DNA of 64,000 bases from Agrocybe praecox (GCA_964017145.1 OZ024840.1:2542001-2606000); one strand, 5' to 3'. Shown: positions 23,549 to 35,429, numbered from the stretch's first letter. Translations and numbers: made by a program. The notes: generated from the sequence alone by a model not told the origin.

Positions 23549-24612
23549 CTAGGTTTCTGGAGTCGACTTGGAAGGTGTGGGAGGAGGTGCTGGTAGGGAC
23601 GCAATGAACTTATCCAACTTCTTCCTCAGTGGATGCTCGTCTTTGATCCCAACGATCTGTAAAGCGTTGGCAAGACCTTTTGCTAATCGTATTCTTTCCT
23701 CTTCATCCACCACATCGGTCTCAAGCAATTCGTGTACCGCGCGAGCCAGACGACCCTTGGGTCGGGCTGGATTTGGAGTTGTGGCGGGTTTTGGTATCTT
23801 GTTCTTGGCTTTCGTGTTTCCTTTTACTTTAGGGGTAGCAAGTAATGGCTCCATAAATTCTGTCCTAAAGCGACGATGAGCGAGGGAGTCGATTGGAACG
23901 ACACAATCCAGGGGGCTTGCAGCTTCAGCACAAGATTCTTGGAAAGCGATTCGTTCACTCGAATCCCCGTCTTTATAACCCCATTTCCGTAAGTCTTCAA
24001 GTTTCTTTTCTTGGTATTTTCTCGCTATGTTAAACCGATGGTCGTCTTCCTCGTTATCGGCAGGGGTCATCGATTTTAGAACATCGGCCATCCGAAACCA
24101 TCCATGGTCTTCATCCACAGCGCGTTTGACATAGTGCCGATTCACGTAGTTTAGAAGTCTATTTGCAGAGAAGGCGCCTGCATGATAACGATTGAAGGAG
24201 GGGACGAGGTACTGAATGAGGGTGACGTCGTCTAAGGGCGCGCCAAGGGTCAATTCTCTAGCAGCTTGCTCAAAGTACTTGTCCAATTGCGCATAGATAT
24301 CTTTCCCTCTGGCCGCGACCCTATCATCAGCGGTGTCAGACACGATCGCCTCATTCTGCGGACTAGTGAAGCTGTATAATGCTTCAGTTTCTGGAGCTAC
24401 TTGAGCAGAAAAGCAAATCTTATTCACTAGTTATAACAGGCGGAATGTATTCCTGTGTAAAGGCCAAAATCTATGGCTGGAGCCTTTCCGTTTAGGTCAT
24501 TGGAGGGTGATTTGACTATGTGGTCTAGGGCGGGCTGAACGTAGGCCCACAGGGAAGACAAGGTCGTTGCGGGATTTGCGCTGCCGGAAGCATGGTTCAG
24601 GATGGTAAGCAT
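23549..24612 (-). CDS. Short cullin-like protein: cullin N-terminal region without cullin C-terminus
   Basis: About 330 residues. The N-terminal half matches the first cullin repeat: LSSLWAYVQPALDHIVKSP, DFGLYTGIHSACYNY, GKDIYAQLDKYFEQAARELT, SFNRYHAGAFSANRLLNYV and NRHYVKRAVDEDHGW. In cullins this part contacts Skp1 or other adaptors. After it the protein leaves the family: charged helices (KYQEKKLEDLRKWGYKDG), a segment VVPIDSLAHRRFRTEF, a basic Lys/Pro linker, and a C-terminal helical part ending in a Pro-rich tail. The Rbx1-binding cullin homology domain and neddylation site are absent. A 56-nt intron at about 24369-24424 joins the two reading frames, so there is no frameshift. Start chosen at MLTILNHASG. 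Function unknown; an adaptor-sequestering role would be inference. Confidence 0.72.
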
Positions 24613-25369
24613 AATGGTAGATAAGCCGCAACAGGCGACCGGGAGTCTCCCATTTAAAAGCTGAGAAGCTGGAAACGGCAACTCTTTCCTTTCATTCTCC
24701 CATGTCCTTTTCATATTCAAATTCCCTTTGCATATCTTATCCGATATCCTCAATCTTACTCCATGAGGCTCTCGCTTTGGACACAACTGACGAAAATTCC
24801 ACAGGTCGCATCCGAGATCGATAAATGAATTCACACTTTTTCAGTCAGATTTCTCCTTGTATTCCACCAGGATTTACCGGTCTGTGGAACGCTACAATTT
24901 ACGGGTTGTCGGGAAAAGTTGTTAGCAAAAGCTCACGGATTATGATCAAGAGGATTAACATCGAACATACGGTGATAACCCAATTATCGCCTCTACTTGT
25001 GAGGAACACGGTGCAAGTAGGTTGCTACGGTTTCGGTGACCTTATGCAGTCAGGAGGAAGCATGGACAAGTGTTCAGCGTCGACGTCCAGGACATAAATG
25101 AAAAGCCACGCAGCCGTCGGGCCTGTGGTGCAAGACACGCCACCAGACTGCGACAATAGCTTCGGCATGAACATGTATTCAACAACCTTTGCTTGGGTTT
25201 TCGAGGTTGACCGGAGTTGTCTGTATCACACGAGAGTGTTGCACGGCGTAACAGGAAACCATCTTGAAAGACTTATTTCACTTAAATGTCGCGACGATTT
25301 CTTGTTGGTTAATCCGTGTAATTTATACTTCAATTTTAGCCTGTTCTTTTCTAACTTTATATGTAATGC
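24613..25369. other. Intergenic region between cullin-like gene and URA1
   Basis: 757 bp. Plus-strand frames at 24825-25097 and 25098-25532 show no family features, and the second overlaps the URA1 coding region in antisense. I see nothing else in it. Confidence 0.4.
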
Positions 25370-26411
25370 TCATGACTCTCTACTTAAGATCTCGAATGCA
25401 CGAACTCCTTCTTTTCCGAAAAGCGTGGCGCAACCTATAATATCCGCTCCAGCAGACTTCATCCTTCGAGCGGCTGCCTTGTCTGTGACGCCTCCAACAC
25501 CAATGATTTTGATATTTTTCAGCCCAGGATAATCATCCGCCGAAGAGAGCAAAGTTTTGAATGTGTACACATTCCCTAAAGCCAATGGATGGAGGGACTC
25601 TCCGGCTAGACCCCCTGTGCCTGTTGGCAGAGCGAACTTTCCATCTGCACCAGAAGAGGTCTCCTCGGAGAAAAGGAGAGAATTTCCTAGGGTATTCGTG
25701 CTTGTTAAGAAGGATATCGGACACACTTTCGAATCAGATTTTCTGGCATCAACCTCCAAGCCTTGAAGAACCGCGACGAGCTCTGTGAACTGATCTTTGT
25801 AAACGTATGGTGGCAATTTGAGACCAACGGTCAATGTAGGGTCCGCAGAATGGGCGTCCGCTAAAGCTTGTATTAAGGGCTTTAGCGCTGTTAAAAGATA
25901 TCCAGACGGGGCTGCTTTCGGTATGTTTGGGCAAGACGTGTTAAGCTCGATTGCTATCTTCGATGTCGCGCTTGCGTTATCGTTGAGCTTCATCCGCAGA
26001 TTTTGAATGGCTTGAATCATCATCGAGAGTGTGGTCGGCTCCGAGGCCGTTATACTGATAATTATAGGCTTCTTGCTTGATGGGTGCGACTCCAAGATGT
26101 TTTCTACCCATGCGAGATATAGAGATAGGGGGTGTGGAGAATAACCATAAGAATTCAAAGTTGTAGTCGTTCCGGTATGAAAGACCACCTGATGAAGAGT
26201 TGGTGAGTTATGATACGTTTTACGCAGATTCTCCTGTCCTCACAGTGTTGGTATCATCTTCTTTATATCCGTCTTGAGTTGCTGTGCGCGTTGTGATAGC
26301 GCCGGTATATGGGGATTCATACAGTTCAACTAGTTGCTGTAAGCTAGATGACCAGGCGCAGGAAGTATTGATGAGTGGAGGGTCGACTTCGATGGTGTTT
26401 ACTGAGACCAT
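25370..26411 (-). CDS. URA1: Dihydroorotate dehydrogenase, class 1A (cytosolic URA1 type)
   Basis: FMN enzyme converting dihydroorotate to orotate in pyrimidine synthesis. Class 1A enzymes are soluble and use fumarate. Two exons. Visible motifs: PLINTSCAWSSS, TGAITTRTATQDGY, FHTGTTTTLNSYGY, IAIELNTSCPNIPKA (with the catalytic Cys in the SCPN loop of class 1A), LTVGLKLPPYV, ISFLTSTNTLGNSL, GTGGLAGESLHPLAL and KIIGVGGVTDKAAA. The N-terminus lacks a mitochondrial presequence or membrane segment, so this is not the class 2 enzyme. Length about 325 residues, normal for the class. It may coexist with a class 2 enzyme elsewhere in the genome; the window cannot show this. Confidence 0.85.
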
Positions 26412-26613
26412 GATGGTAGAAAATAAAGAGATGGAAGCCTAAACATATAGATATGCTGCGTCCACGAGCACGCATCAGGCCATCCGAAAAATAGATAAGA
26501 TGTCAATTAAGTGGGGACCCCAGAAGTAACTCCCTAAACTCAAAAGACTGAAACGGTATAAGAGATAGATAAAATAAAATGAAGTAATCGTACAAAATTC
26601 TCATTACTGCGAA

Positions 26614-27499
26614 TCACTTTAGCAACTCCTCGCGCTCCAATACAGATTTCTCGAGCTTGATAAGAATGGTCGTTCTGTTGGGAAATTGTCCATTAGGTGT
26701 ATTATGCGCGGTGACTCTCGCTGGCTAGAAGACAGCACTCAGAATTCGTCAGAACTTCGGAGAGATATAACACTCACAAAAGAAAGGCCATCTAGAACGG
26801 CTTCTACAATACCCGCTGTGAATGACGAACAACTAAGCTGGCTCATGTCTCGCGGAACAGATATATGCCTTTCAATCGGTGGATCGTTGTCAATGATCAT
26901 ATCTTAGTCAACACAAGTGAGAAATAAGCACAGAAAGATGAAGATGAAAGATTACATTCATCCGGGTTCTCCACACTTCGTTCAATCGCGTCTGCAGCCT
27001 TTCCCCAGACAGCTTTCCAGACTTGGGTGTGGATCATCATGAGCACAGACAGAAGCTTGATCTCGCGCTTGGGAGTTTTTGAAGAGCCTTCTGCGCGCCA
27101 GACCATGAGCTCGAGAACTCGAGTTCCTATCCGGTATCCGAGAGTATTCAACCTGACAGACGTGAATATCGCGCGTGAGGCAAGCAAGACAGAGAGGACT
27201 GCTTACTGTCGTTCCAAGTCATTTATTCCACTGACCCTTTTTTGGGTGTACTGAACGACCTCGGAGAAGAGAAAGGCAAAGGCTGCGCCAGAAACCTCTG
27301 TGCCTCTTGTCTTGTTAAGATTGCGATCATAGATATTTGGGCGATTTGGACCTGGCTTTGTGGATACAGCGGTATAGGTAGAAGGCACGGATGGAAGAGA
27401 GAAGCGGGTGGAGGTTGTCGTTGGAGACAAATGGTCTACAGATGACTGGGAAGAGTTTGAAACCACAGAGAGCCTGGGATGAGGTTGAGCGTACGCCAT
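26614..27499 (-). CDS. TRS31: TRAPP complex subunit TRS31 (TRAPPC5), BET3 family
   Basis: Core subunit of the TRAPP tethering complexes that activate Ypt1/Rab1 in ER-Golgi transport. A Ser/Thr-rich N-terminal extension (MAYAQPHPRLSVVSNSSQ) precedes the conserved core: NIYDRNLNKTRGTEVSGAAF, FLFSEVVQYTQKRVSGINDL, LNTLGYRIGTRVLELMVWR, REIKLLSVLMMIHTQVWKAV and WGKAADAIERSVENPDE. The end is VTAHNTPNGQFPNRTTILI followed by a short charged tail ending ELLK. Several short introns. Its start is only 83 bp from that of the divergent BTB gene. Confidence 0.9.
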
Positions 27500-27582
27500 G
27501 AGGAAGAACAAAGACAGGTTCTGGGGTCCTTCTTGGCGTTGCTATTTATTAAACTCCTATCTCATCATTCCTTTAGCACCTC

Positions 27583-30225
27583 ATGCACTCACCCTCAGAT
27601 ATCCAGTCTCACCTGTATTCCTCGTTCTTGACCGCCAGCGCATATGATGTCGCCCTTCGTATCAACGGCTCTTGGTCTGCAATCTACAAATTACATCGCG
27701 TGGTCTTGATCCAATCTGTGCATCTACTTGCTTGTTAAATCTGGTACTTGGAGGCTAACCAACTTTTTCTAGGGTTTCTTCAAATCTCTTTTCACAGGCG
27801 GATTCTCTGAATCAACACCACAATCCATGGCTTTACAGGATCGCACTGAAGAGATTACAGTTACATTCGATGACATGAATATCACACGACCAGGTTAGAA
27901 ACGCGTACATAGTATGACCATTTCTTTTCTATACTGATATCATCCATAGCTTTCGAGTAAGATACACACATACTCCTCATGTCCTAGTGCTGAATCTCCG
28001 TCACAGAATTTGCATTTCGCGCCTTTACGGTGGAGGGCCCGATCTCTATATTTCACCCAACTTGACCCCTACCTCCGCATACCCTTTGACTCCTGAATTC
28101 TCTGGAGTCCTACTCCCCGACGAAAGGCCCTCCGAGATGCATCCTGCAACCCCATCACTTCTCAGATCATTGCTCGCCACTGCTATATATCTTTCAATAC
28201 CCTCTGTCGCTTCTCAGACATTGTCCCTAATTTTGAAAACCATCGGCCCCACCACTGTGCTACAGTACTTGGACTTTGCTTGCGGAAAGGTGCTTGATAA
28301 ATACCCATACTCCAATGAAATATCAGAGGAACCTCAAGCAGCGGTAGGCCTTGAAAACGTGGCCTATCTATTTGATTCTGACTCTCAATCGAACGACCCA
28401 CGGCCAATCTTCAGATCAGCTGATATTTCCGGGACCTCTTCTCTCATTAGTGCAGAGGGTAGCGTAAAGGAATCTCGCGTCAAAACTTTCGATGATATAG
28501 ACCATCATGTCGAATTGCCAACTCACCATTATGGTGCCGTTTCCGATAAAATAGGAGAGGCATGTTCATGCTGGCTCACACGTTGGGCAACCGATATCTT
28601 GCACTTGGAAATCAATCAATCATCGAAATCGTATCAAGGACCAAAGTCCCGAAGTGAAGGCACACACAATAAGGGCAAAATTGTTCAGTTACACTCGCCA
28701 GTCTCGAAAGCAGCAGAAAATCTATGCATATTTGGTCGCAGAGGCTTAACGGCCAAATGGATCTCAGCCATCGTAACAGCAGATACGCTCTTTGTCAGGA
28801 ATGAAAGAGAGAGATATAACTTCGCTCGTTCAATTGTTGAACTAAGGCGGCAGGAGGGTGTTCTCGAGGAAGAAGAAAGGTTATGGTCCAGCATGTTTGA
28901 GACAGGAATATATTATGAACACATGGTGGGTAACAACCGCACTATTGGATGACTTGTGTAATTACTTGACCACGGATTTACAGACGTTTGAAGACATTCA
29001 TGCCATATCCCAAGATATCTCACCAATTACCAGACGCCCTTATACAACACTTTCCACATTGCAAGGCTCTCATTGGACGCAATCAGTTCTACGACACATT
29101 GTAATGAATCGAAACAACACTTCTTATCATTCATCGCCCACGGCCACGACATCACCTCGAGAAAAAGAATTAGGTATTGCATTAGCAACGGCAGAAGTTC
29201 TAAACAAGACCACATCAAGCAACTCGGACACGATCTGTATTGCTCCTAACCAGCAACCACGGTATTTCCTAGTACCCAGTGACGCGTCTTTACGCGTTGG
29301 AGATAGTGGATCAAGCACACCATCATCGATGGATGAACTCTTCAACCCTTCACAAGAACCAGCTACGGCTGCCAGTGGCATAACTAGGACAGAGGACACA
29401 TTTTTCGGCATCAGTACACAAGATTTCTCTCCTGCCGATTGTATCAACTTTGACCCTATTGGCAATCGTCGCTGGTCGCCATATCCTCCTTGTCGGTTCT
29501 CAGCAGAATTCTGGGACGTTGATCTCCTAAAGGAAAAGTCTAGATTGCATTCACAGACAATATGGTACGCTGGAAATCTTTTCAATGTCTATGTACAGAT
29601 TGCGCGGAAGAAAGGACAGGCTCAACTCGGAGTTTATCTCCAAAGACAGTCACACGTAGATATTCCAGCACGCAGTGCACCAGTTTCGGCCTTGCGGAAC
29701 TATAAAGACGGCAGCCTTGCGGGGTCTTCAGAGCATCGACCTTCTCACTTAAGGCAGCCCTCTCTCCCGGAGTCTCTTAACTCAAACGCAAATACTCTGC
29801 CTTCTACCCCAACTCATTACTCTCCTTCTATCCATCCAACCTTGAGCAGAAGTACCACTCCCTCGTCTCATACGCAAGGCCCATCCTCACCTCCTTCTCC
29901 ATCGTCATCTCCCTTAGGTACATACATGAGCTTTGGAACATTACCCGCAACTCTCCCTTCATCTGCCCCTCAGGCACCTTATCGGGATCCAAGGCCCGCA
30001 ATTTCAGCTTATTTTTCAGTTAGCTGCGCTAGCGCCATCGGCTCTTCGCAGACGCGTTTCAGCAGCTCTCCAGACACATTCGCAGTTAGTCAAAGTTGGG
30101 GATGGAAGTCGAGCACACTTAGGACGGAAGATTTTGTGGAGCTTGGGACTCAGAACTTACCCCAGGATATTATTCGCAGCGAGCAGGTGAGCTTGCGGGC
30201 TACGGTTTTGCTCGGTCTTGTATGA
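27583..30225 (+). CDS. BTB/POZ-domain protein, fungal germ-cell-less-like family
   Basis: The BTB fold is at the N-terminus: HLYSSFLTASAYDVALRING, YKLHRVVLIQSGFFKSLFTG, VTFDDMNITRPAFE, then ICISRLYGGGPDLYISPNL. Conserved following helices: SLLATAIYLSIPSVASQTL and TIGPTTVLQYLDFACGK. Later parts contain ETGIYYEHMTFEDIHAISQD, FPPCRFSAEFWDVDLLKEKS-like sequence, and NLFNVYVQIARKKGQAQLGV, a second conserved fold. The middle and C-terminal regions are Ser/Pro-rich. The last residues SLRATVLLGLV fit a conserved C-terminus. Introns near 27714, 27896, 27969 and 28925. BTB proteins of this kind often bridge substrates to cullin-3, but no direct evidence exists here. Function unknown. Confidence 0.78.
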
Positions 30226-30571
30226 TAGTACTGTGGCGGTATGATCACTAGATCGGTCTTGCTTTCCTTTCTCGTCAATGAAAACACTCCACTTTTTTAT
30301 GGACTTAACTTTCATATACGATACTTATGTACCAATTATTGATAATCATCATATGCATTTATTCCTCCTAGATTCATAAAGACTTGAGCAAAACTTGAGG
30401 ACACAGGGGGTGAATATTACGTAATGAAATGGTTCGCCAGTAATGCAATGAACGTGAACTGCTTAAATTTATAACTTTGTGACTTCGACTTCGACCTGGC
30501 TTGCTTTCATTTCCATAATCGAAGACAGCATTCCAGCCAATATAACTCCCTCACCATTATAACTCGAGTCC
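30226..30571. other. Intergenic region between BTB gene and MFAP1
   Basis: 346 bp, AT-rich, no coding potential recognised. Confidence 0.4.
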
Positions 30572-32338
30572 ATGTCTACAGCTCGGAAACCTGCACCTCG
30601 ACTCGCCAGACCGGCTGTTCGGTATTGGAAGGGGAAAGCACCAAAGGGTGCCGCCGAGGTCGACTCTGATTCAGAAACAGAAGAGATCCCCTCTCATCTC
30701 GAAGAAGGCGATGTACCATTGGATGACCACGACCTCGAGGAAGAGGACTTTGCTGAACTTTCACAAAAGCGCGACAAACCCCAGCAGAAAGCGATCAACA
30801 TTGCGCTGAAGGATGTTAGTGTTTCGAAGGAAGGTAAAGTCACCGTAGCTGGAAGAGAAGAGTCTGGTCGCACAGCTGTTGAAGAGGAAGATGATGAAGA
30901 TGAAGGTGAGTGTTTTCCTAATACCCAATTATAATGAAGGACGCTTAAATCGGCTACTTAGAGTCGTCTGAAGAAGAATTAGAAGAAGACGAAAAGTTAA
31001 AAGCTGTAGGTGCGGGTGAGGAAGAAGAGGTTTGTCAACATTTATCGTGCCTATTATGATTTCCTCATGCCTAAATGATGATAGTCTAGCGAGTACGAAT
31101 CCGAATCCGAAGAAGAGAAAGTCGAATTTCGACCGGTATTTGTACCTAAGTTGGTTTGCTCATTCTATTTCTGTTTGGATTCCACCTTTTGACATTATTA
31201 TACAGACGTGCTCGAGCGACCATTGCAGAAAAAGAAAGCATTGCGCAGGACACGGAGGAGGCTTTGCGCAAGAAGGAGCTGGATCTGGAAGAGCGTCGCA
31301 AGCAAAGTCATGATCTTGTTGCGGAAAGCATACGACGCGAATTAGCAGAAAGTGAGCAACTCATTGTTTGTTTAATCAGTAACGATTTCACCAACAATAT
31401 TTTTGACCAACAGAGGAAAAAGAGGACGAGATTCCCGACATCGATGATACGGACGGATTGGATCCTGCAGCTGAATTTGAGGCATGGCGGTTACGAGAAC
31501 TCGGACGAATCAAGAAGGAGAAAGAAGACGAGTTGCAACGCGAGAAAGAACGGGAAGAAATTGAGCGAAGAAGAGCGCTGCCGGAAGAGCAACGATTGAA
31601 AGAAGATTTAGAACGAGCCCAAAAAATCAGAGAGGAGAAACCCAAGGGACAACAAAAGTTCTTGCAGAAATATTGGCACAAAGGTGCTTTCCACCAGGTT
31701 GGTCTTTCTCATGATCAAACACATTAGATGTTTATCTGACACTTCCTCAGGATGAAGAAATTCTCCAGCGACATGATTTTACAGAAGCAACCGAGTCAAC
31801 AGTGGATGTTTCATTATTACCCAAAGTTATGCAGGTAAAGAACTTCGGAAAGAGGAGTCGGACAAAATACACGCACTTGCTGGACCAAGATACCACCGCG
31901 GCAGCGGGAGGATTTGGAGGGACGGCGCCTATCAAAGCAGGCGGGAAAAGCACCGAAGGTGGAGGCTGCTTCCTGTGTGGTGGTCCCCACCTCAAAAAAG
32001 GTACGATATAATTGAAATTTTATTAATGCCATAATATTAATTACGTACCTGAAGACTGTCCCCAAAATAATGAAAGTGGCCGGCCCACTGGTGCAAATGC
32101 ATCACATTCGCTGAACCAACGATATGATTCTAGGAGAGAAGACGGGCGAGATAATTGGAAGGATCGAGATAACGGTTATAGGAGTCGGCGAGATGAAAGA
32201 GATGAAAGAGACGAGCGGCGTTATGAGCATAGGGACCGTTATAATGAACCCAGAAGTGACCGTCACCCCTCACGTCGGCGTTCACGAGAGAGAACACCAG
32301 AACGAGACTCGCGCGACAAGAGGAGGCGGCTTGACTAA
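30572..32338 (+). CDS. MFAP1: MFAP1-like pre-mRNA splicing factor with a zinc knuckle
   Basis: Spliceosomal B-complex protein. Start [20 protein letters not shown], then a long acidic region (EEEDDEDE runs), [19 protein letters not shown], a highly charged helix ([20 protein letters not shown]), then [40 protein letters not shown] and [13 protein letters not shown]: the strongly conserved MFAP1 core. Beyond the usual end of the family comes [19 protein letters not shown], a CCHC-like zinc knuckle (Cx2Cx3Hx4C), then an Arg/Asp-rich tail with [15 protein letters not shown] ending RRRLD. The zinc knuckle and RD/RS tail suggest direct RNA contact. About seven exons. Confidence 0.9.
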
Positions 32339-32700
32339 CTTGACTCTTGTTTACTTTTTGTAAATGTACTTTATAACGACAGTGCTCTGGACAATATTTA
32401 AATTACCGATCACGAAATCACGGATGGTACACACTGCTGTCTGCTGTTGCTTGGCTATGGTCTGATTCCTTGCCTAATTTTTTTTGGTTTAGTATTTTTT
32501 ACTTCGGATCTTCGCTCACTATTAGCCTGGGAATATTTACACACTGTCAACTCGTCCCCAGAGTTAGGCAAGTTTTGTCATTGAGCAGTATTCTTGCGTG
32601 CAACTTTCTTGACCGTCCCCTTTAAATAGGCATTCTCACTCATCTAAAGCGCAGTCTCTTTCCTTCACAAGTCTCTCTGTCTTCTACCAACGACACTGTC
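32339..32700. other. Promoter region of the FAD oxidase-like gene
   Basis: 362 bp, T-rich. A TTTAAATAGG element near 32620-32630 could act as a weak TATA box. No coding sequence recognised. Confidence 0.35.
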
Positions 32701-34540
32701 ATGACTGAAACCATCGAGACCGTAAAGGTCGCCGTCATTGGGTCGGGTCTTGCAGGGCTAACTGCTGCCTATCTTTTGAATAAACCATGCGAAGGGCGTA
32801 AAATCCAATTCGAGGTCCACTTGTTCGAAAAGGCAAGTCAAGTCACTGCCTTCTGAGTTCGTGGTGTAAAATTAATTGTACGGTATACTAGGCTTCCACA
32901 ATCGGCATGGATTCTTCCTCTATATCACTGTCTAATTCTGGCACCAAAGAAGATTGGCGGATCGACGTGCCTATGAGGTCATTTCAAGGAGGTCAGTAAC
33001 AAATCTTTTGTTTTATTTAATTCGCAGCGAATTTTAAAACTTATGGATTGTAACAGGTTACTACAAAAACCTGATTGCTCTCTACCGCAACCTTGGGATT
33101 AAGTTTCGACAGGCCGACTTTTCCTACTCCTTTTCTTCCCTTAGATTTCCCACAGACAGATGGCCCGAGCGTTCAATCACGACTACCATGATTTACAACG
33201 GAAGTTCAGGCCGCGCTGGTGTTGGTAAACCCAGTTATCTAGATGGAGATGCAACAATCAAACAAGGAACCCTCCTTGACTTTATCTACAAGCTGTGGAC
33301 ATCTGGGTTATTTGTCTTCTTCACGACACAATTGCTATTATGTTATCTCATCACATTGTACCATGCACTACCTTTCTGGAGGCCGTCAAATCTTCCCAAC
33401 TTGACTTTTCACGAATGGGCTCTACAACAAACCCCTACAAGTTTTTTGGCTAAATTGACGAAGATGGACAAGGCTTGGGAAGACTATATAAAAACAGTCA
33501 TGATCCCACTCTTATCTGCAGTATGCACAGCACCAGAAGAAGATGTTCTAAATCATCCAATGGAAGAAATTCTAGGTATGATTTCTTATTGCGTTGTCCC
33601 TACGTTTTGACTCAATTAAATTCAAAAATTAGACTACGTGTGGCTTACTCTCGGTACTCGCCACTATATCGTTACGGGAGGAGTTCGTAGTGTTGTTGCT
33701 CGCCTCACAGAAGGAGTACAGCACTTGCATCTCGGTTCACCAATTACATCTATACGGCCCGACGATGAAGATAACCGCTGCATGACCATATCTTGCCTTG
33801 TTGACGGAGAGCAGATAGATAATACCGGATTCCGTCATGTTGTTCTAGCTACTCAAGCTTCAGGCGCTATTCCCATCTTAAACAAATACCTACAGACATT
33901 ACCGGAGGAGCTAGCTTACCGCAAAGAAGACATCGAAAACCTTGTTCGATGCCTTCAGTCTTTCGAATATCGCACATCAATAGTCATCAATCATACCGAT
34001 AATACACTTTTACCTGACAACGATAAGGACGCAAGAGATCTTAACCTCATCAGCATGGATTCCGGGGGAGATACCCCCGCGGTGGAATCAAAGGAACTTG
34101 CTGGACTATCCGTCCCATTCTCTTATACGATGGCGACCCATATTTTATCAAATCCTAAAGAAATATCTCTGGGCCAAGTCAGTTTCTTCCAAACCACAAA
34201 CCCTATTATTCCGCCCAAGAAAGAGACATTGCTTAGTGTCGCTAGTTTGGAACGCGCTATCGTCACGCAAAAGAGTCGGTCAGCTCTGGAATCACTCTGC
34301 ATCTCAGGTCCCAAGAAATGGTGGCAGTGTCCCTATGAAGCTAAGACCAATCTAGGAAAGCTGCAAGGCATGTCCTCGAAGATAGATAAGACGGCGCCTG
34401 GAATTTGGGTGTGTGGATCCTATGCTCATCTGGGAATCCCTCTGCTTGAGGGTTGCGTGATTAGTGCTCGAAATGTGGTGGAACAAGGCATTTTGAAGAA
34501 GGAAGGGGTCAAGTGGACAAGTGAACCATGGAGTAATTGA
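32701..34540 (+). CDS. FAD/NAD(P)-binding amine-oxidase-like flavoprotein with an internal membrane segment
   Basis: Flavoprotein of the amine oxidase/protoporphyrinogen oxidase-like fold. The N-terminus contains the dinucleotide-binding motif VAVIGSGLAGLTAAYLL and the following acidic strand VHLFEKA. The FAD-binding C-terminal motif is GIWVCGSYAHLGIPLLEGCV. A hydrophobic stretch LFVFFTTQLLLCYLITLYHA (about residues 180-200) is a probable membrane segment. Other conserved parts: PMRSFQGGYYKNL, WLTLGTRHYIVTGGVRSVV and HVVLATQASGAIPILN. Substrate unknown. Four to five exons; ends with EPWSN. Confidence 0.82.
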
Positions 34541-34585
34541 TATAAGGGATACAGTAATTTAGTACACATATAGGTAGGAAACAAA

Positions 34586-35230
34586 TTACATCGACCGGGC
34601 TTTCTTCTGGATATCATTGTGTACATCAAATGTAGGACCCGATTCCATGCCTAAGAGAGTATCAGTAAGTTGGGAGCATTGTATAGACACGGGTATCACA
34701 CCTAGAAATACGTCTGCAGGAGAGATCGTTTCATCACGGCCCATCAATATGTCAAGGTGAAGGTTTGTTTGAGGGGCAGTGATCGTGAAGGGTGTCTGAT
34801 AACATAAGTGCATGATTGGTATTTTCTAATATATGAGGGTTGGAATGTACGCACTGATGCAACAATCTTGCGTTCCATAAGACGACGCATTGGGGCATGC
34901 ATTCCAAAGGTATTCCGCTCAAGCGTCAACTTGAGGTTATCCTGTGTTGACTCCCACTTGCGTTGAAAATGTTCAGCATCTAGATCATAGATTCACAGAA
35001 GGAATTGTTACGTACATTCTCAAGACGGGCTTTGAGGCCACCTGAAGATTGTACTTCGGCCGCAAGACTGCGTGGACCATACTGAAGGGTGTCGTGCAGA
35101 CCTAGAGAATTGGCCGTATTCTGCACTGAAGCAGATTGTTGGGAACGAGCAGGAACAATACGAAGAGAAGATTCCTGTAGATAACATTAGCCTAACCAGA
35201 ATATGTGATAAAACATCGCAGGTATACCAT
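34586..35230 (-). CDS. UMP1: Proteasome maturation factor UMP1
   Basis: Chaperone of 20S proteasome half-mer assembly, degraded on maturation. The ATG at 35230 alone forms the coding part of exon 1, joined to ESSLRIVPARSQQSASV. Family blocks: LGLHDTLQYGPRSLAAEV, GGLKARLENWESTQDNLKL, LERNTFGMHAPMRRLMERKI, TPFTITAPQTNLHLDILMGR, DETISPADVFLG, and the C-terminus GPTFDVHNDIQKKARSM. Five or six short introns. Transcribed divergently from GID1 across 199 bp. Confidence 0.92.
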
Positions 35231-35429
35231 GGTATATTGAAAGAAGTGTACTAGATGGTGGAAGACAAGGGGAGAAGCGACGCGTACACTCTCGTCGCCC
35301 AGGATGTATTTAAGGTCACCTGACATGAGTTGCAGTACGTACTGATAATTACTACTACTACTTGCTTTCTTGGCTTATTGTTGCTCTTTTTCTGCTACTA
35401 CATACTTGGAATCTGATAGTGGGCTGTAT

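Noticed and set aside
24360..24440. Apparent frameshift in the cullin-like gene
   Set aside because: A normal 56-nt intron (GTGAAT..TACAG) joins TATAACTA to CTTCACTAG in frame, giving ACYNYFTSPQNEA, so the gene is intact.
24825..25532. Two plus-strand frames between cullin-like gene and URA1
   Set aside because: No family features, and the second runs antisense into URA1 coding sequence.
35257..35265. GGTGGAAGA as a proteasome-associated control element
   Set aside because: Two mismatches to the yeast consensus GGTGGCAAA, and the binding factor Rpn4 is not known from basidiomycetes.
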